Shown one piece after another: positions 7,325 to 15,485 of a stretch of 39,373 nucleotides of DNA. Under the pieces are notes generated by a model. The model was not told where the DNA came from and made no database searches. It saw only the letters and a program-made list of their open reading frames with translations. Source of the stretch: Candidatus Fimenecus excrementavium (GTDB lineage Bacteria; Bacillota; Clostridia; Oscillospirales; Acutalibacteraceae); the NCBI GenBank assembly GCA_018712805.1, contig DVGI01000036.1, positions 1-39,373 on the forward strand, given 5' to 3'. Within the stretch, counting starts at the first letter, position 1. Every line of letters starts with the position of its first letter. The position numbers and the translations under genes are program-made.

Positions 7325-8599
7325 TCAGGGCAGCCACGGCGAGGGATTGACACGCGTGCCGTTGACCCAAACTTCAAAGTGCAAATGCGCGCCCGCGTGG
7401 GGGTTGGAAGCCGTCGGTTTCGGGGAAACGTTCCCTGTGTTACCGACATAAGCAATGACTTGACCTTGTTGAACCTTGTCCCCTTCAGAAACAATCATCC
7501 GACTGCAATGTGCATAGCGCGTATAAACACCGTTGCCGTGGTTGATATAGACGTTGTTGCCCCAGCTGTAATGATATTCTGCCGAATAGACAACGCCGTC
7601 TGCCGCCGCGCGGATTTCTTTGCCGTATGTATTGCCGGTCGCGCCGCGCGTAATAAAGTCTATCCCCTTATGGTTCGCGTAGCCGTACCAACCGGCGGAA
7701 ATTGTGACATTGGAATATTGCAGCGGGCAAATCATGCCTTTGGAGGAAACCGGATAGTTGCCGATGGAGGAACTGCCGCCGCTGCTGCCGCCGGAAATGG
7801 AGCCGCTGCCGCTGACCATCTCTTTAGCCTTTTCCCTATCATATTCTTCTTTGGCATCATTCAGCATTTGCTCAAGCTTATCGCTGTATGCCGCTTGATT
7901 CAGTTTTTTCTGTTCCGCTTCATTTTCTTTGCTGGTCTGCAGATTGCGTGCTTTTTGCACCTCGTTGCGGTCGGCTGCAATTGCGTCGCGCTCCGTTTTC
8001 ACTGTATTCTGCTTTTCTTCAACTGCCGCTTTATCCGCGTCGAGTTTTTCTTTGGTTTGGTTCAGTTCATCGATGTCTTCTTGCAAACCGGAGACCAAAG
8101 ATGCATCATGTTCGGAAATTTGCTTAACAAGCTCCAAGCGCGTCAAAAAGTCTTCAAAATCCCCGGCACCGAGCAAAATTTCTAAAACAGAGGTTTCTCC
8201 TGCCATATAATTGGCACACAGCCGTTCACTCAAAAGCTCGTATGTACCGCTGATTTCTTCTTCCAACTCTTTTTGTCTGTTTTCAGCATCGTCAATTTGA
8301 GTTTGAAGCGTATTGATTTCTTCCTGATATTGGTTGATGATTTTGTTCTTATCCGCAATTTGCTGATTTAGTTTTGCAATCTCTTTATTAATGACATCCA
8401 AATCCGCCTGAATTTCAGCCAACTGCGCAGCATACTCGTCTTCCGTGCTTTGACTGTCCTCAAGCTGACCGGAGTATTTATCAATATCGTCTTGAATATC
8501 GTCAAGGCTTCTTGCAAAAGCAGAGAAAGAGGTTGCGGAAAGCAACAGCGCGCACACGGTGCAGACGCAGACAATTCGGTTAAAAAGCTGTTTACTCAT
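7325..8599 (-). CDS. EnvC/PcsB-type murein hydrolase with M23 (LytM) domain
   Basis: This secreted protein of 424 residues has a signal peptide (residues 1-29, cleavage near AFA-RS), a long coiled coil (about 31-255), a Gly/Ser linker (263-280) and a C-terminal LytM/M23 peptidase domain (288-424). The zinc and catalytic residues are complete: His310 and Asp314 in HKGID, His364 in YAHCS, and His405/His407 in HLH. It should therefore cut peptidoglycan peptide bridges itself, unlike E. coli EnvC. The coiled coil is the part that docks on FtsX in relatives. Its ATG overlaps the ftsX stop by eight bases (ATGAGTAA), so translation is coupled. It fits an FtsEX-gated hydrolase for septum splitting or elongation. 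Confidence 0.93.
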   Translation of the reverse strand: MSKQLFNRIVCVCTVCALLLSATSFSAFARSLDDIQDDIDKYSGQLEDSQSTEDEYAAQLAEIQADLDVINKEIAKLNQQIADKNKIINQYQEEINTLQTQIDDAENRQKELEEEISGTYELLSERLCANYMAGETSVLEILLGAGDFEDFLTRLELVKQISEHDASLVSGLQEDIDELNQTKEKLDADKAAVEEKQNTVKTERDAIAADRNEVQKARNLQTSKENEAEQKKLNQAAYSDKLEQMLNDAKEEYDREKAKEMVSGSGSISGGSSGGSSSIGNYPVSSKGMICPLQYSNVTISAGWYGYANHKGIDFITRGATGNTYGKEIRAAADGVVYSAEYHYSWGNNVYINHGNGVYTRYAHCSRMIVSEGDKVQQGQVIAYVGNTGNVSPKPTASNPHAGAHLHFEVWVNGTRVNPSPWLP

Positions 8600-9506
8600 T
8601 GCTGACCACGCTCCCTTGTTCTTTCAGATATTTGCTCATGGAAATCATACTGCCGAAGCCGCCGGTGAACACGCCAATGCCGGCAAACACGCCGAAGATT
8701 TGCAGCGCATAAGAACGGAACGGCACAAGTGCAAAGCCGAGCGCATCGAGCACGTCTTTAAACGAAACCGCCGCGAGCTCGTAAAGCCCCCACAGCGCCA
8801 AAAGCGAAATCACGCTTGAAATAATGCCGATCAGCACGCCTTCGATTAAGAACGGCCAGCGGATAAACCAGTTGGTAGCACCGACCGCTTTCATAATATT
8901 GATTTCCAACTTGCGGCTGAACATCGTAATTCGAATGGTGTTGGCGATGATAAACAATGCGACCAGGAACAGCATAACAACCAGACCGACGCTGACAATC
9001 GTGACTGCGTGGCGCACCGACATCAGCTTACTTGCCAAGTCGCTGTTTTCACGGACGGAATCGACATTGGCAATGCCTTTAATTTGGGAAACGGTCTGAG
9101 AAAACTGGCTTAAATCTTTTAAGGTGACGCGGTAAGCGTCGGGCAGCGGGTTTTCGGTTAAGCCCTCAAAAATGGCGCTGTCGCCGCCGAGTTCTTCAAT
9201 TTGCTCTTTGAGTGCATCTTCTTTCGGAATAAACTCACAGGTCTCAATGTTACTGAGCTTTTGCAGTTCTAAGCCGACAGTGGATGTTGTAAGGTCGTCG
9301 GAGCCTTTCGTGACATAAACCATAACGACGTTTTGCGCTTCGACTTTGTCGAGCAACGCGTTAATGTTAAAATACGCCATCGCGCCGACGCCGATAATCA
9401 CAAGACAGGCAAGCAAAACCGTAACGGACGCGAGCGACATCAGTCGATTGACCCAAATGTTACGGAAGCCCTCATGGGTCAGGTATTTTAAACTTGAACC
9501 TTTCAT
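8592..9506 (-). CDS. ftsX: Cell division protein FtsX
   Basis: FtsX is the membrane partner of FtsE and transmits ATP-driven movement to an extracellular hydrolase. The 304-residue protein has an N-terminal cytoplasmic stretch, a first membrane span (about 22-47), an extracellular domain (about 55-170) and three further spans (about 172-197, 225-250, 270-295), matching the four-span MacB/FtsX topology. KLEINIMKAVGATNWFIRWPFLIEG is the coupling region facing FtsE. The start overlaps the ftsE stop by ATGA, and the end overlaps the M23 gene start by eight bases. Confidence 0.95.
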   Translation of the reverse strand: MKGSSLKYLTHEGFRNIWVNRLMSLASVTVLLACLVIIGVGAMAYFNINALLDKVEAQNVVMVYVTKGSDDLTTSTVGLELQKLSNIETCEFIPKEDALKEQIEELGGDSAIFEGLTENPLPDAYRVTLKDLSQFSQTVSQIKGIANVDSVRENSDLASKLMSVRHAVTIVSVGLVVMLFLVALFIIANTIRITMFSRKLEINIMKAVGATNWFIRWPFLIEGVLIGIISSVISLLALWGLYELAAVSFKDVLDALGFALVPFRSYALQIFGVFAGIGVFTGGFGSMISMSKYLKEQGSVVSNE

Positions 9507-10450
9507 TTTGCGTCACCTCCGTTTGAGGTTTCGTCCGAAGAAAGGTAAGCTGAATAGTCAAGTGTATCTTCGGCGATATCGTCATCGGTAAGGCCGTAAT
9601 TTTGCATAAAGTCCTCTAAATCCTTGTCTTCATTCGGCTGGAAATAGAAAGACGATGTTTTGGATTCCTCCACGGTGGTGTCGGAAAGCACTTCCTCTTT
9701 GGAAGGCGATTCTTCGTCTTTCGCCGGCTCGGTATCCGTCGGGTAATTGGCTTCAATCGAAGCGTAATCATCGGGCAGCTTGTCCGTATCGCTCGTATCG
9801 GAAACGACAGAACCCTCTTCGATTGTAATCACGCGATGATGGAAATGCCGGACCAAATTATGTTCGTGTGTTACCATAACGACGGTTGTGCCGTTGGCGT
9901 TGATATGATTCAGCAAATCCACGATTTCATAGGACATTTCGGGGTCAATGTTGCCGGTGGGCTCGTCCGCGATTAAAATCCCCGCATTGTTGACGAGCGC
10001 GCGGGCAAGCGCAACACGCTGCTGTTCGCCGCCGGAAAGCTGGGTCGGCAACTGCCGCGCTTTCGACGTAAGCCCGACAAGGCTCAAAATATAGGGCACG
10101 CGCTTACGGATTTCTTTTTCTTTCGTACCGATAACCCGCATGGCGAACGCCACGTTGTCAAACACGGTCATCGTCGGAATCAGACGGAAATCCTGGAACA
10201 CAATGCCCATCGTGCGGCGCAGCATCGGGATATCCCGCTTGCGCATAGTATTCAAATTAAAGCCGTTAATCAGAACCGTGCCGCTGTTGGCAACCTGTTC
10301 ACGCATAATAATTTTCAAAAAGGTACTTTTGCCGGCACCGGAAGAGCCGACGACAAAGACAAATTCGCCGTCTTCAATCCGAAGATTTACATTTTTCAGC
10401 GCCTGTGTACCGTTATCATAAGTTTTTGAGACATTTTTAAACTCGATCAC
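9503..10450 (-). CDS. ftsE: Cell division ATP-binding protein FtsE with acidic C-terminal extension
   Basis: This is the ATPase of the FtsEX complex. The ABC core (residues 1-217) has Walker [10 protein letters not shown] (35-43), the Q-loop Gln86, signature LSGGEQQR (138-145), Walker [10 protein letters not shown] (158-166) and the switch His195. FtsE is usually about 225-230 residues. This one is 315, with an added tail of about 95 residues (218-312) rich in Asp, Glu, Ser and Thr and probably disordered, ending in short hydrophobic/aromatic patches ([22 protein letters not shown]). The start is GTG at 10450 with AGAGG nine bases upstream. It heads the operon ftsE-ftsX-M23-S41. Confidence 0.93.
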   Translation of the reverse strand: MIEFKNVSKTYDNGTQALKNVNLRIEDGEFVFVVGSSGAGKSTFLKIIMREQVANSGTVLINGFNLNTMRKRDIPMLRRTMGIVFQDFRLIPTMTVFDNVAFAMRVIGTKEKEIRKRVPYILSLVGLTSKARQLPTQLSGGEQQRVALARALVNNAGILIADEPTGNIDPEMSYEIVDLLNHINANGTTVVMVTHEHNLVRHFHHRVITIEEGSVVSDTSDTDKLPDDYASIEANYPTDTEPAKDEESPSKEEVLSDTTVEESKTSSFYFQPNEDKDLEDFMQNYGLTDDDIAEDTLDYSAYLSSDETSNGGDAK

Positions 10451-10535
10451 TTGCCAAAACCTCTGCCTTTCTGTCTTTTCCTTGTGAATAAACGGTTCCC
10501 ACTGTTTATATGAACTCTACATTTCTCAAAAAAAC

Positions 10536-10578
10536 AGGTGGTAAACATCTCATCAAAAGACGAAATATTATACCACCT
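10536..10578. repeat. Inverted repeat in the ftsE leader
   Basis: AGGTGGTA (10536-10543) is repeated inverted as TACCACCT (10571-10578), 27 bases apart, just downstream of the predicted ftsE promoter. It could be an operator or a leader hairpin. No regulator can be assigned. Confidence 0.4.
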
Positions 10579-10581
10579 AAT

Positions 10582-10609
10582 AGTATAGCACATTTTCGGT
10601 TTTTTGTAA
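10582..10609 (-). promoter_or_regulatory. Probable promoter of the ftsEX operon
   Basis: On the minus strand an extended -10 (TGC then TATACT, 10582-10587) is preceded after 16 bases by TTACAA (10604-10609). A second TATAAT-like -10 (10567-10572) lies 15 bases further downstream but lacks a clear -35. The leader to the GTG at 10450 would be about 120 bases. Confidence 0.6.
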
Positions 10610-10669
10610 CCGTTTTGTAACTGTTTTTCGGATATTCTGTATGATTCAACAAAATATGCCGTCGCTTCT

Positions 10670-10715
10670 GTGCACTTTCAACATAGAAACTACCATATTT
10701 ATGAACAAAGTGCAC
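10670..10715. repeat. Inverted repeat GTGCACTTT / AAAGTGCAC
   Basis: Nine-base perfect arms (10670-10678 and 10707-10715) are separated by 28 bases and lie immediately after the stop of the CdaR-type gene. There is no U-tract, so it is a poor terminator. It may stabilise the mRNA end or bind a regulator. Confidence 0.4.
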
Positions 10716-10728
10716 GATAACCCTATAT

Positions 10729-11814
10729 TTAGAATTTGACGGGGTTGGAATCGAGGTATTTTTTAACCATCAACGCCACTTTAAACACGATTGCGTCGTC
10801 AAATTCACGAAGGTCAAGGCCGGTCAATTTCTTGATTTTTTCCAAACGATAAACCAACGTATTTCTGTGGACAAACAGTTTACGGGAGGTTTCGGAAACG
10901 TTCAGGTTGTTCTCAAAGAATTTCTGAATGGTGAACAGGGTTTCCTGGTCAAGGGAATCAATCGAGCCGCGCTTAAACACTTCTTTTAAGAACATTTCGC
11001 AAAGCGTGGTCGGCAGCTGATAAATCAGACGCGCAATACCGAGGTTGTCATAGCTGACAATCGTTTTTTCCGTATCAAACACCTTGCCGACTTCCAAAGC
11101 GACCTGCGCCTCGCGGAACGAACGTGCCAAGTCTTTAATCCCCTCGACGGTCGTTCCGATACCGACAAGCACATGCGAATAGAATTCCGAGCCGAGGCTG
11201 TCTGCAATCGAACGCGCCAGTTTTTCCAAATCTTTCGGGTCGGTGCTGGGTTTCACTTCTTTAATCAGCGCGATGTCGGTTTCGTTGAGGTTGATAACAA
11301 AGTCTTTGTTCTTATCCGGGAACAGGTTCTGGATAATGTCAAAAACAGAAACGTCCACATGTTCGGTGATACGAATTAAAATCACAACACGGGAAACGTC
11401 GTTATTAAAACGAAGCTCGCGGGCTTTCAGATAAATGTCGCCGGGCAGGATGTTGTCCAAAATGACATTTTTGATAAAGTTGCCGCGGTCATATTTTTCG
11501 TCATAATACTGCTTGATGCTGGAAAGGGTGACCGCCATAACCGCCGTGTATTTTTCGGCAAGCTCATCGTCTCCCTCGACAAATACGGCATATTCGGGGT
11601 GCATATGCGTTCCGAACGCTTTATAAGCATAGCCGTTGACAACCGCCGGCTCGCTGTTTTGGAACACCGCCGTCACTTCCGGAGAAAGCACTTCCCCGAT
11701 TCTTCCGAGTTCACTGCAGGAAATCACTGTACCCGACTCATCAATCACGCCGATTGTCCGGTCAATGGCATCGGTCATTTGATGCACTATGGCCTGAAAA
11801 AGTCTGTTTGACAT
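10729..11814 (-). CDS. CdaR/PucR-family transcriptional regulator
   Basis: The 361-residue protein has an N-terminal ligand-binding region (residues 1-130, including IDESGTVISCS), a central GGDEF-like/PucR middle domain and the C-terminal PucR-type helix-turn-helix (about 295-355, with NNLNVSETSRKLFVHRNTLVYRLEKIKKLTG), the hallmark of CdaR/PucR activators that respond to small metabolites. I start it at 11814, where GGAGGG lies nine bases before the ATG. The longer frame to 11898 would add 28 unlikely residues. It is monocistronic. Its target and ligand are not evident, and it lies 280 bases upstream of ftsE in the same direction. Confidence 0.85.
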   Translation of the reverse strand: MSNRLFQAIVHQMTDAIDRTIGVIDESGTVISCSELGRIGEVLSPEVTAVFQNSEPAVVNGYAYKAFGTHMHPEYAVFVEGDDELAEKYTAVMAVTLSSIKQYYDEKYDRGNFIKNVILDNILPGDIYLKARELRFNNDVSRVVILIRITEHVDVSVFDIIQNLFPDKNKDFVINLNETDIALIKEVKPSTDPKDLEKLARSIADSLGSEFYSHVLVGIGTTVEGIKDLARSFREAQVALEVGKVFDTEKTIVSYDNLGIARLIYQLPTTLCEMFLKEVFKRGSIDSLDQETLFTIQKFFENNLNVSETSRKLFVHRNTLVYRLEKIKKLTGLDLREFDDAIVFKVALMVKKYLDSNPVKF

Positions 11815-11869
11815 GGATTTATCCCTCCATATGTGTGTATTATACATTCTGACAATTCGTTTACTATGT

Positions 11870-11898
11870 ATTTTACACAATGTTTGACCATTTTGCAA
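11870..11898 (-). promoter_or_regulatory. Candidate promoter of the CdaR-type gene
   Basis: On the minus strand TTGCAA (11893-11898) and TAAAAT (11870-11875) are 17 bases apart, about 55 bases before the start codon. A TATAAT (11840-11845 region) closer to the gene lacks a matching -35. Confidence 0.5.
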
Positions 11899-12039
11899 GC
11901 CATTTTTTGATATTTGCGAAATTTCGTTTGCATTTTGCCTAAAAAAAGCTGTTTTTTTTGGTAATTCGGTAGATTCAGCGCTCTTTTTTCGTCATTTTTC
12001 AGCAGGCAAAAATTGGTCAAAATGACCATATAGCAATGC

Positions 12040-12477
12040 TTATCCCCCGCCGCAAACCGAACAGACCTCATACCCTTCTGAAAGCAGCTCGTCCAAATCG
12101 GCGTTTTCCACGACCTTTTTGTTTTCCTCTTTCATCGAAGTCGCATAGCGGCAGTCCGGCGAATGAATTTTCTTGGAACTGGTATTTAAAACATAGGTTT
12201 TTCCGGTAATTTGCAAAGCGGGCGACGTTTCTATGGACTGTAAAGCGGCGGTGGTGTCCGGAGTGCTTGCTACGGTCGTAGCCGCGGTGGTCTCCTCTTC
12301 ATACCAGTGAATGGTCGGCAGTGTAGTGTACGCTGTTTTTACCGTATCCAACTGTTTTTGCAAACGAAACTGATTGACAAGCAGCCCGGCGCTTGCAAGC
12401 AGCAAAACTGCGCAGCCGACTGCAATCGCCGCATCGGCCTTATCTTGATATTTTTCCAAAAACTCTGCCAACTTCAT
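12040..12477 (-). CDS. Membrane-anchored protein with C-terminal Cys/His motif (second of tandem pair)
   Basis: I do not recognise a named family. The 145-residue protein has a short cytoplasmic N-terminus, one membrane span (about residues 15-36), a Thr/Ala-rich linker and a C-terminal segment KKIHSPDCRY followed about 30 residues later by GYEVCSVCGG. The HxxxC...CxxC arrangement resembles small metal-binding or disulfide domains found at the end of secreted clostridial nuclease-like and Ada-like proteins. Orientation suggests this domain is outside the membrane. The start is set at 12477, with GGAGGG eight bases upstream and an ATGA overlap with the paralogous gene before it, so the pair is translationally coupled. 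Confidence 0.65.
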   Translation of the reverse strand: MKLAEFLEKYQDKADAAIAVGCAVLLLASAGLLVNQFRLQKQLDTVKTAYTTLPTIHWYEEETTAATTVASTPDTTAALQSIETSPALQITGKTYVLNTSSKKIHSPDCRYATSMKEENKKVVENADLDELLSEGYEVCSVCGGG

Positions 12478-13037
12478 TCCGCATACCCTCCGCACCGCTT
12501 ACAAAGCGTATAGCCGCTTTCTAAATAGGATTGCAATTCGTCGTCTGTAATTTGTGTTGTATTGGCAGGGTCGGTGTTTTGCAGATAAGAACAGTGCGGG
12601 CTGTGAATTTTTTTCGTGTTCAGATTCACCACCAAAACCGGGCTGATTTCCGTGGACCGCTCGGTTGTCGTTTCGGGTTTGGTCGTCGTTGTCCTTTTTT
12701 GCGTCGTTTGCTGTGCTTTCGTAGTCAAATCGGTTTTGCCGGAAACACGATTTTGCGATTGGTTCGCGGAAGACTCTTCTTTTCCCACCTGTGCCGCGGC
12801 AGGTGTCAGCGGCGCAGTTTCGCTTTGGTCGGCAAGCGGAGAAGTCGTGTACCCTTGCATTGCGTTTTCCGTTTGCGTTTCGGACAAAACTGCAGGTGTG
12901 GTTGTGTTGACCGTCTCGGACAAATCACTTACAGTTTTCTGCATACGGATTTGTATGACAAAAGTCACGGCAATACACAAAAAGGATACAAAAAGGGTGA
13001 CGGCTGAAAAAAGGCGCACTTTTCCCGTCTTTTCCAT
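12474..13037 (-). CDS. Membrane-anchored protein with C-terminal Cys/His motif (first of tandem pair)
   Basis: The 187-residue protein has one membrane span near the N-terminus (about 10-30), a long Ser/Thr/Gln-rich linker (about 40-130, including TTTKPETTTERST) typical of an exposed wall-spanning stalk, and a C-terminal segment KKIHSPHCSYL followed by GYTLCKRCGG. The same HSPxC and CxxCGG motif is present in the next gene, so the two are tandem paralogues with divergent stalks. A GGGGTG lies six bases before the start and the gene has its own promoter at 13094-13122. The function is unknown. Metal binding or disulfide formation by the three Cys and one His is an inference. Confidence 0.65.
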   Translation of the reverse strand: MEKTGKVRLFSAVTLFVSFLCIAVTFVIQIRMQKTVSDLSETVNTTTPAVLSETQTENAMQGYTTSPLADQSETAPLTPAAAQVGKEESSANQSQNRVSGKTDLTTKAQQTTQKRTTTTKPETTTERSTEISPVLVVNLNTKKIHSPHCSYLQNTDPANTTQITDDELQSYLESGYTLCKRCGGYAE

Positions 13038-13093
13038 GCCATCACCCCTTTAAGCTTACGTGCCCCTTCCGCGCGCAAGCCGATAATGGTTTT

Positions 13094-13122
13094 ATTATAT
13101 TACAAGCTTTCTCCTTTGTCAC
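13094..13122 (-). promoter_or_regulatory. Probable promoter of the tandem membrane-protein pair
   Basis: On the minus strand GTGACA (13117-13122) and TATAAT (13094-13099) are 17 bases apart. The -35 box lies inside an 11-base palindrome TTTGTCACAAA (13115-13125), and TGTCACA recurs at about 13138, which could be an operator. Confidence 0.65.
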
Positions 13123-13138
13123 AAAGTGTTGGAAATTG

Positions 13139-13717
13139 TCACATTTTAATCGGCATTCCGTTTACGGACAGAACTTCGGCACCGAGTGCTTCCACCTCAC
13201 GTTCGTCATGTGTGATGAAGAGCACCGGGCGCGTTTCCCCTTCCGCTTTGATGAGATTTAACATCTGTGCGCGCAGCTCTTCATCAAGCCCTTTTAAGGG
13301 TTCGTCCAGCAAAAGGATTTCGCTTTTATGCGCCAACGCACGCGCAATGGCAACACGTCGACACATGCCGCCGCTCAAATTTCCGGGGAAATTGTGCATA
13401 TCATTTGAAAGCCCAACTTTATTTAAGCACGCCTTGGCGGTCTCTGTGTCGGAAACCAGCGCAACATTGGTCAGCGCGTCCACCCAAGGCAGGAGTCTGT
13501 CTTCCTGAAACAAAACGGTAAATGTTTTCGGAATACCTAAAACCGCACCGCTGTCGGGCTTTTGAAGCCCGCAAAGCAGTCGGAAAAAGGTCGTTTTGCC
13601 GCTGCCGGAGGGGCCCATAAGCGCAGTGATGCCGGAAAAGGTAAAGGTTTTTGTAAAATGGGAAAACAGCACCTTTTCGCCGAACGCCAAAGAAACATCT
13701 TGAAAGCTTACTTCCAT
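13139..13717 (-). CDS. ABC transporter ATP-binding protein, SsuB/TauB-like
   Basis: This is a short ATPase of 192 residues belonging to the nitrate/sulfonate/taurine/thiamine-precursor class of importers. It shows Walker A GPSGSGKTT (35-43), Q-loop LFQEDRLLPW, signature LSGGMCRRVAIARAL, Walker B ILLLDEPLKGLD and switch His in ITHDEREVE. Family members are usually about 240-260 residues. This one lacks the C-terminal regulatory part and is compact throughout, but all catalytic motifs are present. The start overlaps the permease stop by ten bases, so it is co-translated. It powers uptake through the permease and lipoprotein encoded just upstream. Confidence 0.92.
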   Translation of the reverse strand: MEVSFQDVSLAFGEKVLFSHFTKTFTFSGITALMGPSGSGKTTFFRLLCGLQKPDSGAVLGIPKTFTVLFQEDRLLPWVDALTNVALVSDTETAKACLNKVGLSNDMHNFPGNLSGGMCRRVAIARALAHKSEILLLDEPLKGLDEELRAQMLNLIKAEGETRPVLFITHDEREVEALGAEVLSVNGMPIKM

Positions 13718-14499
13718 ACGGCGTGCCTCCTTTCCGCTGCGTCGGCAATACGTCGCACCGCCAGCACAATCAGTTTTTCAAACAACATGCTGATAGCAAT
13801 TACGACCACCGTCCACGCAAACAAATCAACGGTTTCAAGGTACACCTTGGAATTGTAAAGCTGGGCGCCGATTGAATTGCGCGGTGTGCTGATAACCTCA
13901 GCGGCAATGCCCGCTTTCCAGGCAAAACCGATTGCCGTTGTCAGCGCGGACAACAGCGACGGCAACACACTCGGGAAATAGACATACCGCAGGGTTTTGC
14001 GCGCACCGAAGCGATAGACGCGCGCCATTTCCAACAGATTTTTATCGGTGGCGCGAATACCGGCGGTCAAGTTTGCCCAAACAATCGGCAAAACCATCAA
14101 AAATGAGATAAACACGGGAACACCGGTTTTGGACATCCACACAAGTGCCAAAATGATAAAGGACACCACGGGCGTCGATTTAATTACGGTCAGCATTGGT
14201 TTAAAAATAGCATACAGCCAGTCAGAAAGCGAGGTCAAGACCGCGAGCAAAACGCCTGCCGCCACGCCGAGCAGATAGCCCTCGGTAATTCCTAAAAGCG
14301 ACGAGCCGGTTTTCAGCCAAAAGCCGACGGTTCTGACCAGTTCAAACAACCGCTGAAACACAGACAAGGGGGATGCAAAAAGCACCTCCCTGCCGATGAT
14401 ACTGTATACGATTTGCCAAACGAGAAGCCAAACGGCTGCCGCAAGCAGCAGCCGTAGACTTTTCTTGACAATCGGTTTGTTTTTCGGATTAGACGCCAT
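13708..14499 (-). CDS. ABC transporter permease, SsuC/TauC-like
   Basis: The approximately 263-residue inner-membrane protein has about six hydrophobic spans and the EAA-type loop that contacts the ATPase (MARVYRFGARKTLRYVYFPSVLPSLLSAL). It belongs to the BPD_transp_1 permease class used by sulfonate, nitrate, taurine and thiamine-precursor importers. Its 5' end overlaps the tail of the binding-protein gene. Candidate starts are ATG at 14499 and ATG/GTG at 14511/14514. All have weak ribosome sites, so coupling to upstream translation is likely. I use 14499. Confidence 0.92.
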   Translation of the reverse strand: MASNPKNKPIVKKSLRLLLAAAVWLLVWQIVYSIIGREVLFASPLSVFQRLFELVRTVGFWLKTGSSLLGITEGYLLGVAAGVLLAVLTSLSDWLYAIFKPMLTVIKSTPVVSFIILALVWMSKTGVPVFISFLMVLPIVWANLTAGIRATDKNLLEMARVYRFGARKTLRYVYFPSVLPSLLSALTTAIGFAWKAGIAAEVISTPRNSIGAQLYNSKVYLETVDLFAWTVVVIAISMLFEKLIVLAVRRIADAAERRHAVWK

Positions 14500-15472
14500 A
14501 CCAGAAATCATCACCCGGCAGTTTGCCGCCCACGGACTGTGCGGACGCCGCCAAAAGCACGTTCAAGTTTTCGGTCGCAACGGTTTTCATTTCGCTGCCG
14601 GTTACGAACGCGATGCTGCAGCGCGGAATTGCCTGTTTTGCGACAGCGGCTTTCGGAATAATGCCGTAAGTTTCGCAAAGGGTTGCCGTATCATCCAAAT
14701 TGGTGGAAGTGTATTCCACGGACTTCTGATATTCCGCCAAGAAAGCGTCGATTGCCGCTTTGTTCTGCTGTACGAAATCTTTTTTCGCAACGATGCAGCC
14801 CATTGCAAGAGAAACGCCGGAAGCGGTTTCAAAAGCTTTAGACAGGTCAAGCACGTTTTTCAGCGCGCTGTTCTGCAAAAGCGCGGAAGTTACGTTGGGT
14901 TCGGGCAGCAGATAGAACGTATCATCGTCAGCGGTAGCAGCGGCGGCAAGCGTCGCGACTTCTGCGTGCTCAGACTTATATTCCACGGTCACTTTGTCGG
15001 TAAGGCCGTTCTTTTCCAACAGGTAGTTAAGCACGTATTCGGGTGTTGCGCCCTGGCCGGCGGAAATGATGGTCTTGCCGGCAAGTTCGGAAATATCCGT
15101 CAATTCCTGTGTGGAAAGCAGATACATCGTGCCGAGGGTGTTAATCGCGAGCATCTGAATATTGCCGTTGGTCTTGTTGTAAAGCACGGAAGCCATATTC
15201 AGCGGGCAGGCGGCGACATCATAAGTGCCGGCAACAATACCCGAAACGACTTCGGTCGGGTCGGTGCAAAGGGTTACCGTGTACTGGTTCGCAGCGGTTC
15301 CCGCATCATTATCTGCCATCAGTTTTGCAGTACCGATTCCGGTCGGGCCTTTGAGCGTCGCCATGCGAATCGCGGTTTTCTGCGCAGGGGTTTGTTCTTC
15401 TTCATTGCCGGTGCAGGCCGCAAGCGACAGCACCATTAAAAGGGCAAGGAAAACAGAAACTACTTTTTTCAT
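14489..15472 (-). CDS. ABC transporter substrate-binding lipoprotein (SsuA/NMT1-like)
   Basis: This is the solute receptor of the importer, about 327 residues. It has a lipoprotein signal with lipobox LSLAAC (Cys at about residue 20) and a two-lobed binding fold of the NMT1/SsuA type, with GTYDVAACPLNMASVLYNKT near the hinge and LAGKTIISAGQGATPEYVLNYLLEKNG typical of the family. The substrate cannot be told: candidates are sulfonates, nitrate-like anions or pyrimidine precursors of thiamine. No TPP riboswitch is seen. The start at 15472 has AGGAAG seven bases upstream. The TTG two codons earlier is less likely. It follows the Crp/Fnr-type gene by 13 bases. Confidence 0.92.
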   Translation of the reverse strand: MKKVVSVFLALLMVLSLAACTGNEEEQTPAQKTAIRMATLKGPTGIGTAKLMADNDAGTAANQYTVTLCTDPTEVVSGIVAGTYDVAACPLNMASVLYNKTNGNIQMLAINTLGTMYLLSTQELTDISELAGKTIISAGQGATPEYVLNYLLEKNGLTDKVTVEYKSEHAEVATLAAAATADDDTFYLLPEPNVTSALLQNSALKNVLDLSKAFETASGVSLAMGCIVAKKDFVQQNKAAIDAFLAEYQKSVEYTSTNLDDTATLCETYGIIPKAAVAKQAIPRCSIAFVTGSEMKTVATENLNVLLAASAQSVGGKLPGDDFWYGV

Positions 15473-15485
15473 AATCAATCTTCCT

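Noticed and set aside
7151-8185. Long plus-strand open frame opposite the S41/M23 genes (344 codons)
   Set aside because: It spans two clearly real minus-strand genes and reads as low-complexity Phe/Arg-rich antisense sequence.
10506-10715. 69-codon minus-strand open frame between cdaR and ftsE
   Set aside because: It covers the ftsE promoter and inverted repeats, lacks a ribosome site and has no protein-like features.
14396-15439. Long plus-strand open frame opposite the ABC binding protein (347 codons)
   Set aside because: It is antisense to a lipoprotein gene with clear signal peptide and family motifs.
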